DNA of 64,000 nucleotides, taken from Prolixibacteraceae bacterium (GTDB lineage Bacteria > Bacteroidota > Bacteroidia > Bacteroidales > Prolixibacteraceae). The position numbers and the translations under genes were made by a program. Below are positions 45,792 to 54,611 of the stretch, piece after piece. How positions within the stretch are numbered: the first letter of the stretch is position 1; each line of letters begins with the position of its first letter. The notes below the pieces were generated by a model, which saw nothing but the letters and a program-made list of their open reading frames with translations, did no database searches and was not told the origin of the DNA. The stretch is taken from contig JAQUIJ010000005.1 in the NCBI GenBank assembly GCA_028683385.1, forward strand, positions 1-64,000. Direction: 5' to 3'.

Positions 45792-46298
45792 ATGACACAG
45801 CTTCAATTTAACACCGCACTTTTAGGATTACAGGACAAGTTGTTGTACTATGCATTGAGTCTGACTTCAGATCAGGAAAAAGCTCAGGATTTGCTTCAGG
45901 AAACTTTTTTGAAGGCTCTTACATACCGAGATAAATTTACTCAAAATACAAATTTCAAAGCGTGGATTTACACGATTATGAAAAATACATTCATCAACAA
46001 TTATCGTAGGAATGTAAAAACAAAAAATACGTTTGACGGTGCAAATAATGATTTCCACTTGAAGTTTCAAAAGGATAAAAGTTATCCATCTCCGGAATCA
46101 ATTTACAGTTCTAAAGAAATTATCAAGTGTATCAATGCTCTTGAAGACGAATATAAGGTTCCGTTCAATATGTTTTTAGATGGATTTAAATACAAGGAAA
46201 TAGCTGAGGATCTTAATTTGCCTCTTGGTACTGTTAAAAGTCGCATTTTCTTTACCCGGAAAAAATTGGAAAAGTCGTTAAAGGATTACGCTTCATAA
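45792..46298 (+). CDS. ECF-type RNA polymerase sigma factor
   Basis: A 168-residue sigma-70 family protein with region 2 (LLYYALSLTSDQEKAQDLLQETFLKALTY, shown split) and region 4 (YKEIAEDLNLPLGTVKSRIFF). No anti-sigma gene follows; a strong terminator ends it alone. The regulon and signal are unknown. The gene's position next to the TonB receptor may be a coincidence. Confidence 0.92.
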   Translation: MTQLQFNTALLGLQDKLLYYALSLTSDQEKAQDLLQETFLKALTYRDKFTQNTNFKAWIYTIMKNTFINNYRRNVKTKNTFDGANNDFHLKFQKDKSYPSPESIYSSKEIIKCINALEDEYKVPFNMFLDGFKYKEIAEDLNLPLGTVKSRIFFTRKKLEKSLKDYAS

Positions 46299-46347
46299 TT
46301 TATAGTTTGTTGTTCGTAAAATAGTTATAAGTGGTTATAATGGTTTA

Positions 46348-46380
46348 AGTGATCTGAAGTTAGCAGATCACTTTTTTTTT
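46348..46380 (+). terminator. Terminator after the ECF sigma gene
   Basis: A perfect 9-bp stem (AGTGATCTG / CAGATCACT) with a 7-nt loop, then a run of T (46372-46380). A textbook intrinsic terminator. Confidence 0.92.
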
Positions 46381-46420
46381 GCTTTAAATTGCTTTAATTT
46401 TGAGAGAAAATCTGAATACC

Positions 46421-46969
46421 ATGAAGAGAAAAATTGCAGTTCATTTGGCTGATGGGTTTGAAGAAATTGAGGCTATCAGTATTATTGATGTCCTTCGCAG
46501 AGCGGACCTGGATGTTCTTGTAGTTTCGGTTACCGGGAAAATGGATGTGTTGGGGGCTCACCAAATTGTTGTGATGGCCGATGCACTATTTGAAAAAGTG
46601 AATTACGACGAAATTTATATGATTGTATTACCCGGAGGAATGCCAGGGGCCGCAAATTTAGATGCTCATGCCGGTCTAAAGCGTCAAATCATGAATTTTG
46701 TTGCTGAAAAGAAACAACTTGCGGCAATTTGTGCTGCTCCGCTTGTTTTTGGAAATTTAGGTATTCTGGAAGGGGAGAAAGCTGTTTGTTATCCCGGGTT
46801 TGAAGGTTATTTAAAAGATGCTGAAGTGCTTAAGATTCCAGTTGTTGAATCCGGAAACATTATTACCGGAAGAGGACCTGGTGTGGCCATTCAATTTGCC
46901 CTCAAAATTGTTGAAAAGGCAGTATCAGTAGAAAAAGCAGAATTGCTTGCCAAACAGATGCTTGTTTAG
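46421..46969 (+). CDS. DJ-1/PfpI-family protein
   Basis: A 182-residue protein of the DJ-1/ThiJ family: AVHLADGFEEIEAISIIDVLR at the start (split in reading), IVLPGGMPGAANL and LAAICAAPLVFGNLG with the nucleophile-elbow Cys, and ITGRGPGVAIQFAL at the C-terminus. These occur in bacterial YajL-like proteins, which protect against glycation or oxidative damage. The ATG at 46421 is chosen over the TTG at 46400. Confidence 0.9.
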   Translation: MKRKIAVHLADGFEEIEAISIIDVLRRADLDVLVVSVTGKMDVLGAHQIVVMADALFEKVNYDEIYMIVLPGGMPGAANLDAHAGLKRQIMNFVAEKKQLAAICAAPLVFGNLGILEGEKAVCYPGFEGYLKDAEVLKIPVVESGNIITGRGPGVAIQFALKIVEKAVSVEKAELLAKQMLV

Positions 46970-47092
46970 AAGAAGAATAAGTCATTGTTCATTAGACAAT
47001 TGTTTTTCTGGTAACCAATGACTTTTTCGGTTCGTTATTTGAAAAGTGCCTGAATTCAGCCAGCCATTACTCCTCAAATCTTTTTCAAATGA
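46970..47092. repeat. Degenerate intergenic repeat with TGACT units
   Basis: AAGTCATTGTTCATTAGACA and AATGACTATTGACTTTTTTC flank a stretch of similar units. Comparable sequence lies at 52021-52163. No coding signal. Confidence 0.5.
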
Positions 47093-49126
47093 CTATTGAC
47101 TTTTTTCTAATTTGGCCGGAACAGTGAAAAAGAATGAGCTTCCTTCGCCCGGTGAACTGTTTACCCAAATCGTTCCGTTGTTTTTATCCACAAATTCTTT
47201 ACACAGGATCAATCCAAGTCCTGAGCCGTCTTCGTTGTTGGTTCCTTTTCGTTTTACCGTTGAGTCAATCCGGAACAGATTCCGGGCATCTTCTTCTGAA
47301 ATACCCATTCCTGAATCTTTAACGCAAATGCTGATGTGATCATCGATTTGATGGGCAGTTATTTCAATCGTTCCATCTTCAGGTGTAAATTTAATGGCAT
47401 TGTTGACCAGGTTTCTCAATACAGTTTCAATCATCTGCGGGTCTGCAAACAGGCTCATATCTTCGTTGTAGTCAAATTTAACAACTATATTTTTCTGGTC
47501 AGCCAACGATCGTAATACACTCACCGAATTCTCAATGATGCGTTTAAATTCAATTTCCCGAGGATTATATATTAGTCTTCCGGTTTGCGATCTCGACCAT
47601 TCGAGCAGGTTTTGCAGTAACCTGAAAATGTTGTTGGTCGAATGATGAATGTCAAATGCAAACTGTCGTCGTTCTTCTTCAGTAAACCGGTCATAATCTT
47701 TGCTAAGAAGGTAAGAATATCCCATTACGGTATGAAATGGATTTTTTAAATCGTGGGCTATAATGGAGAAAAATTTGTTCTTTGCTGCATTTAGTACTCT
47801 AAGCTCACTCTCGCTCTGTTCTATCTTTTTGTTTTTGTCTTCAAGCAATTGGTTCAGCTTAATTTTGTCGAAGTATCTGATCAGGACAAAAAACACGAAA
47901 ATGAGCAATAAACTTGCTGTAACAAAGCCTAATATCTTTAACTGCTTGTTTTTACGCAATTCAACATCTGTTAATTCCTGTTTGGCCTGAAGCTGAATAA
48001 TTTCATTTTGTTTTTTCTCTGTTTCGTATTGTTTTTCAAGGCTGATGATCTGTTCGTATTTTTCTTTCTGAACCATGCTGTCGTTGTACTGGGTATATAA
48101 AACATAGTTTTGAAACGCCTTTTTATAATCCCCTATTTTTTCAAACACGTCAGCCAAACCTTCGTAATTTACTTTCTTTAGCGAAAAACCACGGTTGAAC
48201 TGGTCAGTTAAACGCAGACTTTTATTGTATGCAACAATTGCTTCTTTATATTTTCCCTGTTTGTTATAAATCGAAGCTATTCCTTGCCTGATTTCAGCTT
48301 CGTAATGATACCAGCCTAATTTCTGAAAACTATCCCAGGCTTGATTGAAATAATTGAGAGCTTTATTCAGGCTGTCAGGATAATTTGAGTAAACTGTAGC
48401 CAAATTTGACATCACAATTGCCTGGCGGTCGGTTGCTTTTGTTAGTTTAAAGTAATGATAAGATTTCAGGAAGTTCACAAGCGCAGAATCAGGCAAGTTT
48501 GACCATGAAAATGTATCACCTAGTCCGTTGTAATTAATTGCAATGCTTGCTGAATCATGGATAGATAAGTTTATTCGTAATGATTTTCGGTAATTATCAA
48601 TGGCGTCTTTAAAGTTGTTCATTCTTGAATGAACCATCCCAATGTTTGAGTATAGATTTGCCGTTCTCTCAGGATCTTTTTCACAATACTTTAATGCTGT
48701 TATAAATCGGGCTATTGCTTTTTCGCCTTGAAACATATAATGGTAGCATAAACCAATAGAGTTTTGGCAATCATAAATATTAAAGGAGTCTTTAATTTGT
48801 TCATATAAAGGAATTGCCTTTTGATAATAAGAAATAGCTTCGGCGTAGTTCCTTTTGTAATAGGTAGTTTCACCTAAATAATTGAATGATTTGGCCTGTT
48901 CGGGAATTTGCTTGTTTTTAACGGCCAGTTGATTGGCCATGCGGCTATATTGATTGCTTTTTGCTGAATCGGATCTGGTATTAAATGAAAGTTCAAGATA
49001 TAAATCAGGTTTTTCCTTTTCCGATGCTTTATTACATAGCTGCAATAAGCTGTCAACTTTTGATTGCGATAAAACAACCAGATTAACAATCAATAATGAA
49101 ACGACGAGTAAAAGAAACTTTTTCAT
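47093..49126 (-). CDS. TPR-containing sensor histidine kinase, orphan
   Basis: A 677-residue membrane kinase: signal peptide, TPR-like helical repeats (about 45-350), one transmembrane helix (about 395-416), a coiled coil, HisKA with His458 in FSIIAHDLKNPFHTVMGYS, and HATPase with the N box and GSGLGLILCKEFVDKNNG. Unlike the first TPR kinase in this window (5468-7402) it uses the HisKA/E. coli-type dimerisation domain. No response regulator is adjacent. Start is ATG 49126; a TTG at 49147 gives a shorter-fit leader. Confidence 0.92.
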   Translation of the reverse strand: MKKFLLLVVSLLIVNLVVLSQSKVDSLLQLCNKASEKEKPDLYLELSFNTRSDSAKSNQYSRMANQLAVKNKQIPEQAKSFNYLGETTYYKRNYAEAISYYQKAIPLYEQIKDSFNIYDCQNSIGLCYHYMFQGEKAIARFITALKYCEKDPERTANLYSNIGMVHSRMNNFKDAIDNYRKSLRINLSIHDSASIAINYNGLGDTFSWSNLPDSALVNFLKSYHYFKLTKATDRQAIVMSNLATVYSNYPDSLNKALNYFNQAWDSFQKLGWYHYEAEIRQGIASIYNKQGKYKEAIVAYNKSLRLTDQFNRGFSLKKVNYEGLADVFEKIGDYKKAFQNYVLYTQYNDSMVQKEKYEQIISLEKQYETEKKQNEIIQLQAKQELTDVELRKNKQLKILGFVTASLLLIFVFFVLIRYFDKIKLNQLLEDKNKKIEQSESELRVLNAAKNKFFSIIAHDLKNPFHTVMGYSYLLSKDYDRFTEEERRQFAFDIHHSTNNIFRLLQNLLEWSRSQTGRLIYNPREIEFKRIIENSVSVLRSLADQKNIVVKFDYNEDMSLFADPQMIETVLRNLVNNAIKFTPEDGTIEITAHQIDDHISICVKDSGMGISEEDARNLFRIDSTVKRKGTNNEDGSGLGLILCKEFVDKNNGTIWVNSSPGEGSSFFFTVPAKLEKSQ

Positions 49127-49224
49127 CGCAAGGTTTGTGATGTACAAATATGTTTATTTTTAATTGTAAATCATACAGGAAGCTTCCTTTTGATTCACTT
49201 TTACCTGTCTTTATTAAACGCTTG

Positions 49225-49947
49225 TTAAACAACAAGCAGATTATCAATGGAAATGATTGATTCTCCTTTGTATCTCAGCATCAAGTTAGCCAGAGCCAGA
49301 GTGTCTTTTTCGCAATAGCGGATAATACGGTCGAGGTCGCCTTCCTGATAATATGTCTGCGCTACCTGGCTGCCATCAATATCATCTTTTGGGGTCGGAA
49401 TGTCAAACACAGCGCAAAGCAAATCAAGTGAAGTGTAGTTTTTATAGTCGCCAAATTTCCACATTTGTAGCGTGTCGAGCAATCGGTCTTTTATCTCCCA
49501 GGGTTTGGCTCCTGATATGTCTAAAATTCGGGGCAGACGAAGTCCGTTGATTAAAGTCCGGCGGGCAATGTATGGATAGTCGAACTCAATCCCGTTGTGG
49601 GCGCAAAGTTTCTTCCCGGGATTTGACGTGAATTTTTCGAGCATATCGTTAAACGCAAGCAATAGTTTTTTTTCGTCAGTGTCATGAAACGATTTCACGC
49701 GATAAAAGCGCTCTCCATTTTTCTGAATAATTACTCCTGCCGAAATGCAAATAATTCTTCCAAATTCAGCATAAATTCCAGCTCTCTCATAAACATCAGA
49801 CGCAGCCTGAGTTTCATCTCTGAAATAGACAGATTTCTTATCCCAAAGCTTTTGAAAATGCTCAGGAAGTTCAGTAAAATCAGCTTTTTGCGGTACTGTT
49901 TCAATGTCGATGAACAGAATATCCTCGGAAGAAATTGCTTCGAGCAT
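49225..49947 (-). CDS. Predicted 3'-5' exonuclease (PolB-like, DEDD fold)
   Basis: A 240-residue DEDD-type nuclease: LFIDIETVPQ with the first acidic pair, KLCAHNGIEFDYPYIARR with the second, and a C-terminal YCEKDTLALANLML with the last Asp. It resembles the predicted PolB-associated exonucleases of Bacteroidota. It begins 1 bp after the uridine kinase stop, so it is co-transcribed with udk. Confidence 0.85.
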   Translation of the reverse strand: MLEAISSEDILFIDIETVPQKADFTELPEHFQKLWDKKSVYFRDETQAASDVYERAGIYAEFGRIICISAGVIIQKNGERFYRVKSFHDTDEKKLLLAFNDMLEKFTSNPGKKLCAHNGIEFDYPYIARRTLINGLRLPRILDISGAKPWEIKDRLLDTLQMWKFGDYKNYTSLDLLCAVFDIPTPKDDIDGSQVAQTYYQEGDLDRIIRYCEKDTLALANLMLRYKGESIISIDNLLVV

Positions 49948-49948
49948 G

Positions 49949-50557
49949 TTATTTGAGATTTTGTTGGATGTAATTGGTTAAGATATTAATTGCCACCATG
50001 TTATTGCCGCCTTCAGGCACGATAATGTCGGCAAATTGTTTGGTGGGTTCAATAAACTGAATGTGGCTTGGTCGTACCGTTTTTGCATATCGGTCTAATA
50101 CCATTTGCACGTCTCGTCCGCGTTCAATAATGTCGCGCTGGATTACCCGAGATAAACGAACGTCTGAGTCGCAATCGACAAACACCTTGATTCCCATTTG
50201 TTCGCGCAAAATAGCCGGGAAAAGCACCAGAATTCCTTCGATGATTACCACTGATTTGGGTTGTATTTCGCGGGTTTCCTCCGATCTGGTGCAGGAGAGG
50301 TACGAATATATAGGTTCCTGAACCGACTGTCCGGCCTTCAGTTTAATAATGTGTTCAACTAAGAGTTCAAATTCGATGGATGCCGGGTGGTCAAAATTAA
50401 TTTTTTGCCTTTCTTCGAGAGGTAAATGACTGTTGTCTTTGTAGTACGAATCCTGCGATATAACGGCAACTTCGCCTGCAGGCAGATTCTCAATAATTTT
50501 CTTTACAACTGTCGTTTTTCCGGAACCGGTTCCGCCGGCAATACCAATTACTAACAT
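49949..50557 (-). CDS. udk: Uridine kinase
   Basis: A 202-residue nucleoside kinase phosphorylating uridine and cytidine. P-loop GIAGGTGSGKTTVVKKI, ISQDSYYKDNSHLPLEERQ and FDHPASIEFELL are typical. Full length. A probable promoter (TTG at 50603-50605 and TATCTTTG at 50574-50581, 21-bp spacer) lies just upstream. Confidence 0.97.
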   Translation of the reverse strand: MLVIGIAGGTGSGKTTVVKKIIENLPAGEVAVISQDSYYKDNSHLPLEERQKINFDHPASIEFELLVEHIIKLKAGQSVQEPIYSYLSCTRSEETREIQPKSVVIIEGILVLFPAILREQMGIKVFVDCDSDVRLSRVIQRDIIERGRDVQMVLDRYAKTVRPSHIQFIEPTKQFADIIVPEGGNNMVAINILTNYIQQNLK

Positions 50558-50573
50558 AGAAATATATTTTTTT

Positions 50574-50605
50574 CAAAGATAGTGAAGAGTACCGCTTTTC
50601 AGCAA
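50574..50605 (-). promoter_or_regulatory. Probable promoter of the udk operon
   Basis: On the minus strand TTG at 50605-50603 and TATCTTTG at 50581-50574 are 21 bp apart, matching the Bacteroidota -33/-7 pattern. The -7 box lies 16 bp before the udk ATG. Confidence 0.55.
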
Positions 50606-50679
50606 GCAAAATCGTACGTTGTGGAACAGAGGACAGAAAATGTTAACTTCGCACTACAAAATAAAAAAAATAGCTTGTT

Positions 50680-50982
50680 ATGATTAATCACGTTGTGTTG
50701 TTTAAACTGAAAAAATACGATTCTGAAAGCGAAAAACAGAATGTGATCAGTTCAATTGAAGATGCTTTACTCAGTCTTTCAGGTAAGATTAATGAATTGA
50801 AATACATTGAAGTTGGCGTTAATTACGAATTGGCTTCTAAATCATACGATATTTGCCTGATTTCGCATTTCGAGACAGTGGATCAACTTGATGCCTATCG
50901 CATACATCCAGAGCACCTCAAAGTTGGTGAACTAATCGGTCAACATGCTGTTGAAAGAGCTGCAGTTGATTTCGAATTCTAA
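50680..50982 (+). CDS. Dabb-family (stress-responsive A/B barrel) protein
   Basis: A 100-residue ferredoxin-like barrel protein of the Dabb family: INHVVLFKLKKYDSESEKQN, LKYIEVGVNYELASKSYDI, then the HPEHLKV region. These small dimeric proteins occur widely; the role is not established. Monocistronic, divergent from udk. Confidence 0.85.
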   Translation: MINHVVLFKLKKYDSESEKQNVISSIEDALLSLSGKINELKYIEVGVNYELASKSYDICLISHFETVDQLDAYRIHPEHLKVGELIGQHAVERAAVDFEF

Positions 50983-51036
50983 ACAGATTCATCATTTTTA
51001 AATTCCTGATTTTCAAATTTAATTATTCCTTAACGC

Positions 51037-52020
51037 ATGGAAGGATTATATCCCCTGAAATTTACCCCCATTTATAAAGATAAAATCTGGGGTGGAAATA
51101 AGATTAAAACGGTTCTGAACAAGGATTTTGGTGATTTGCCTAATTGTGGCGAAAGTTGGGAACTTTCAGGAGTGTCGGGCAATATCTCAATTGTTTCGAA
51201 TGGCTATTTGGCCGGAAACAGTTTGGAAGAACTCATTGAAGTTTACATGGGCGATTTGGTTGGTGATCAGATTTTTGAAGCTTTTGGCCATGAGTTTCCG
51301 TTACTGATTAAATTTATTGATGCCAACGACGATCTATCCATTCAGGTTCATCCTGATGATGAAATGGCTGCCGAACGTCACAATTCATACGGTAAAACCG
51401 AGATGTGGTATGTGATGCAGGCCGATAAAGGCTCTAAGCTTCAGTCTGGTTTTAACCAACAGGTTGATCAGGAAAAATACCTTGAAAAATTGGAGAAGGT
51501 TGAATTGACAGATATTCTGAATTTCGAGGAAGTTACCGCTGGCGACGTGTTTTTTATACCTGCCGGACGTGTGCACGCGATTGGCAAGGGAATTTTGCTT
51601 GCCGAAATTCAGCAAACTTCGGATATAACTTACCGCATTTACGATTACGATCGCCGCGATGATCAGGGAAATCCGCGTGAGTTGCATACCGATCAGGCTT
51701 TGGATGCAATTGATTACACGTTATTTCCTGAATACAAAACCAATTATGAACCGATACCTAACGAGTCGGTAGAATTGGCCAGTTGTCCGTATTTTACAAC
51801 GAATGTGCTTGACGTAACACAGGTTGTGGAGAAAGACTTTAATAAACTCGATTCGTTTGTAATTTATATTTGTCTGGATGGAGAGCTGGTCATCGAAACC
51901 GAATCGGGTTCCGAATCAATTCAAAAAGGAGAAACCATTCTTTTGCCTGCTTCTATCGAAAATGTACTTTTGAAACCATCCACTGCATCAGCAAAATTGC
52001 TGGAAGTGTACATTGGCTAA
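51037..52020 (+). CDS. manA: Mannose-6-phosphate isomerase, class I
   Basis: A 327-residue zinc isomerase interconverting fructose-6-phosphate and mannose-6-phosphate. KDKIWGGNKIKTVLNKDFG at the N-terminus, IKFIDANDDLSIQVHPDDEMA with metal-binding His, and VFFIPAGRVHAIGKGILLAE are typical. Length suits the short bacterial form. Confidence 0.95.
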   Translation: MEGLYPLKFTPIYKDKIWGGNKIKTVLNKDFGDLPNCGESWELSGVSGNISIVSNGYLAGNSLEELIEVYMGDLVGDQIFEAFGHEFPLLIKFIDANDDLSIQVHPDDEMAAERHNSYGKTEMWYVMQADKGSKLQSGFNQQVDQEKYLEKLEKVELTDILNFEEVTAGDVFFIPAGRVHAIGKGILLAEIQQTSDITYRIYDYDRRDDQGNPRELHTDQALDAIDYTLFPEYKTNYEPIPNESVELASCPYFTTNVLDVTQVVEKDFNKLDSFVIYICLDGELVIETESGSESIQKGETILLPASIENVLLKPSTASAKLLEVYIG

Positions 52021-52163
52021 TAAACTGGTAATTTACTACGCGTCATTGGTTGTCATTAGCTTAACGTCATTCAATTGATTCGGCCACGGGGTTACAATTA
52101 ATGACAATCATTGACTATTGAATGACTATAAATGACTAATCTTCATAATCTTGAACTCAATCA
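52021..52163. repeat. Degenerate imperfect inverted repeat
   Basis: GTCATTGGTTGTCATTA and TAATGACAATCATTGAC pair with a few mismatches, with TGACTA units after. It lies between manA and engB. Confidence 0.5.
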
Positions 52164-52754
52164 ATGATCAAACAAGCCCGTTTTTTAATCAGTAATACCG
52201 ATGTTAAAAAGTGCCCGGCGCCCGATCGGCCCGAATATGCTTTTATCGGTCGGTCGAATGTTGGCAAATCGTCTCTAATCAACATGCTTGTCGGACAGAA
52301 TAGCCTGGCTAAAGTTTCTGTAAGGCCTGGAAAGACGCAGTTGATCAATCACTTTATCATTGACGAAAGTTGGTATCTGGTTGATTTACCTGGATATGGG
52401 TATGCTAAAATTTCGATTTCAGTTAAAGAGAAATTTCAGAAACTCATCAGTAATTACATCCTGAATCGTGAAAATTTATATTGCCTGTTTGTTCTGATTG
52501 ACGTTCGCCATGCTCCTCAGCAAATCGATGTTGAATTTATTACCTGGCTTGGCGAAAATCACATTCCATTTGCCATTATTTTCACGAAGGCCGATAAGCT
52601 GGGTAAAGTGTCTCTTGCAAAAAATGTAGGAGCTTATACGCAGGAACTTAAAAAGTTATGGGAAGAATTACCTTCTATATTGGTTAGTTCATCGCTTGAC
52701 GGAACCGGACGGGATGAGATTATTTCGTTTATCGAAAATGTAAATAAATCCTAA
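52164..52754 (+). CDS. engB: Ribosome biogenesis GTPase EngB/YihA
   Basis: A 196-residue GTPase needed for late large-subunit assembly. G1 GRSNVGKSSLINML, G3 DLPGYG, G4 TKADK and G5 SSLDGTG are all seen. Full length. Confidence 0.96.
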   Translation: MIKQARFLISNTDVKKCPAPDRPEYAFIGRSNVGKSSLINMLVGQNSLAKVSVRPGKTQLINHFIIDESWYLVDLPGYGYAKISISVKEKFQKLISNYILNRENLYCLFVLIDVRHAPQQIDVEFITWLGENHIPFAIIFTKADKLGKVSLAKNVGAYTQELKKLWEELPSILVSSSLDGTGRDEIISFIENVNKS

Positions 52755-52861
52755 TTATATATCTTATATTCAATTTGTTACCCTGTTGTTCTGTTTGTGC
52801 TTTCTTGTAATAGAAGTTTAATTTATTGCGCAAATAGAAACGGATATGATTAAGTTTTGTT

Positions 52862-52869
52862 TACCTTTG
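52862..52869 (+). promoter_or_regulatory. Candidate -7 box for prs
   Basis: TACCTTTG matches TAnnTTTG, 36 bp before the prs ATG (52906). It supports that start, since an alternative upstream TTG (52846) would lie before the promoter. No -33 partner is clear. Confidence 0.45.
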
Positions 52870-52905
52870 CCGCAATTCCAGAAACACAAATTTAAAAAGG
52901 AATAC

Positions 52906-53844
52906 ATGTCTAGAAAGGCTCCTCTAAAGATTTTTCCGTGTACAAAAAGTATGGATTTAACCAAGCGGATCTGTGATAGTTTGGGTGTTGAAGTGGGGAA
53001 AACTTCTTGTCCGATTTTTTCGGATGGTGAATTTGAACCATGTTATGAAGAAACTATTCGCGGTTCGCATGTGTTTATTATCCAATCGACTCCTCCCCCG
53101 GCTGATAACCTGATGGAATTGCTCCTGATGATTGACGCAGCCAAAAGAGCATCAGCGTATAAAATTATTGCAGTTATACCGTATTTTGGATATGCACGTC
53201 AGGATAGAAAGGATAAACCCAGAGTTTCAATCGGCGCCAAATTAATTGCCGATTTGCTTTCTACTGCCGGCGCCGACCGCATTATCACCATGGATCTTCA
53301 TGCCGATCAAATCCAGGGATTTTTTAATGTTCCGGTCGACCATCTTTATGCTTCATCGCTTTTTATCCCGTTTATTGGTAAAATGGGCTTAAAAGACCTT
53401 GTTGTTGCTTCACCAGATGTTGGTGGAACCAAGCGTGCAAATACTTATGCAAAAATGCTTGGTACCGATATGGTAATTTGTCACAAATCGAGAGCAAAAG
53501 CCAATGTGGTTGATAGTATGACTCTAATTGGTGAGGTGAAAGGCAAAGATGTCATATTGGTAGATGATTTAATTGATACTGCCGGAACTATTGCCAAGGC
53601 TGCTGATATCATGATGGATAAAGGAGCAAACAGTGTACGTGCTTTTGCTGCCCATGGTGTTTTATCCGGACCAGCCTACGAACGGATTGAAAAATCAGCG
53701 TTGGCTGAAGTGTATTTTACGGATTCCATTTCGGGGAAACAAGAATCATCAAAAATAAAGTATATACCAATTGCCGGCGCATTGGCCGAAGCAATTGAAA
53801 GAGTTTATAAAAATCAGTCAATTAGTTCAATGTATTACGGTTAA
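52906..53844 (+). CDS. prs: Ribose-phosphate pyrophosphokinase
   Basis: A 312-residue enzyme making PRPP from ribose-5-phosphate and ATP. The start ATG (52906, preceded by AAGGAA) gives MSRKAPLKIFPC. Family motifs: FSDGEFEPCYEETIRG, PYFGYARQDRKDKPR, the signature DLHADQIQGFF, and ILVDDLIDTAGTI, the PRPP loop. Full length. rplY follows 110 bp downstream. Confidence 0.97.
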   Translation: MSRKAPLKIFPCTKSMDLTKRICDSLGVEVGKTSCPIFSDGEFEPCYEETIRGSHVFIIQSTPPPADNLMELLLMIDAAKRASAYKIIAVIPYFGYARQDRKDKPRVSIGAKLIADLLSTAGADRIITMDLHADQIQGFFNVPVDHLYASSLFIPFIGKMGLKDLVVASPDVGGTKRANTYAKMLGTDMVICHKSRAKANVVDSMTLIGEVKGKDVILVDDLIDTAGTIAKAADIMMDKGANSVRAFAAHGVLSGPAYERIEKSALAEVYFTDSISGKQESSKIKYIPIAGALAEAIERVYKNQSISSMYYG

Positions 53845-53849
53845 TTGTA

Positions 53850-53857
53850 TATATTTG
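53850..53857 (+). promoter_or_regulatory. Candidate -7 box and leader of rplY
   Basis: TATATTTG at 53850-53857 matches the consensus, 97 bp before the rplY ATG. The leader can form a hairpin around CCCTTTCACTGTAGAGGG (53898-53915); whether L25 or another ligand binds it is not known. Confidence 0.45.
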
Positions 53858-53954
53858 CACCGCTTTTTCCATAAGCACATGTTATGCATGCTGTTTGCCC
53901 TTTCACTGTAGAGGGAGGACTGAGTACCATAATTTAAATATTAAAAAAAGTAAA

Positions 53955-54527
53955 ATGAAATCAATTTCGATTAAGGCCACAAAAAGGCCAGTTGTTGGTA
54001 AAAAAGAAGCCAAAAGACTTCGTTTAGAAGGTTTAGTTCCCGGAGTTCTTTATGGTGGTGAAGAACCAATCCATTTTCAGGCTCCTGAAAAAGAATTCAA
54101 ATCTTTGATTTACACTCCAAACGTTTATCTGGTAAATCTGGACATTGATGGTACTGTTTATCAGTCAATCATTCAGGATGCACAGTTTCACCCAGTTGAA
54201 GAGCAGTTGATGCACGTTGACTTCCTTCAGACAAGCGACGATAAAATGGTGAAAGTTGAGATTCCTGTAAAAACTGAAGGTTTCGCAAAAGGTATCCGTA
54301 AAGGGGGTAAATTAAAATTGAACCTTCGTACGTTGAAAGTAAAGGCATTGGTAAAACACCTTCCTGATACGATCAATATTAATGTTGATGATTTGGATTT
54401 GGGTCAGAGTTACAAAGTTGGTTCACTTCAGAGAGAAAATCTTGAATTCCTCAATGCAAAAGCCGTTCCTGTTGTAACCATCATGATTACAAGAGCTGCA
54501 AGAGCTGCAAAAGTTGGTAAAGGTTAA
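53955..54527 (+). CDS. rplY: Ribosomal protein L25 / general stress protein Ctc
   Basis: A 190-residue protein with an L25 N-terminal 5S rRNA-binding domain (IKATKRPVVGKKEAKRLRLEG, LVPGVLYGG) and a Ctc-type C-terminal domain (KVEIPVKTEGFAKGIRKGGKL). ATG 53955 is chosen because the 20 residues upstream would be translated from the leader. Co-oriented with prs and pth. Confidence 0.94.
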   Translation: MKSISIKATKRPVVGKKEAKRLRLEGLVPGVLYGGEEPIHFQAPEKEFKSLIYTPNVYLVNLDIDGTVYQSIIQDAQFHPVEEQLMHVDFLQTSDDKMVKVEIPVKTEGFAKGIRKGGKLKLNLRTLKVKALVKHLPDTININVDDLDLGQSYKVGSLQRENLEFLNAKAVPVVTIMITRAARAAKVGKG

Positions 54528-54557
54528 TTAAACTAATACAATTTTGTCTTGAGATGA

Positions 54558-54574
54558 GTCCCGCGAATCGGGAC
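54558..54574. repeat. Small palindromic repeat between rplY and pth
   Basis: GTCCCG-CGAAT-CGGGAC is a perfect 6-bp stem with 5-nt loop. It resembles the ends of the intergenic palindromes near 33134-33206. Confidence 0.5.
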
Positions 54575-54611
54575 GAATTCCATACGGCTTTAGAAATAAG
54601 ACAATAAACGT

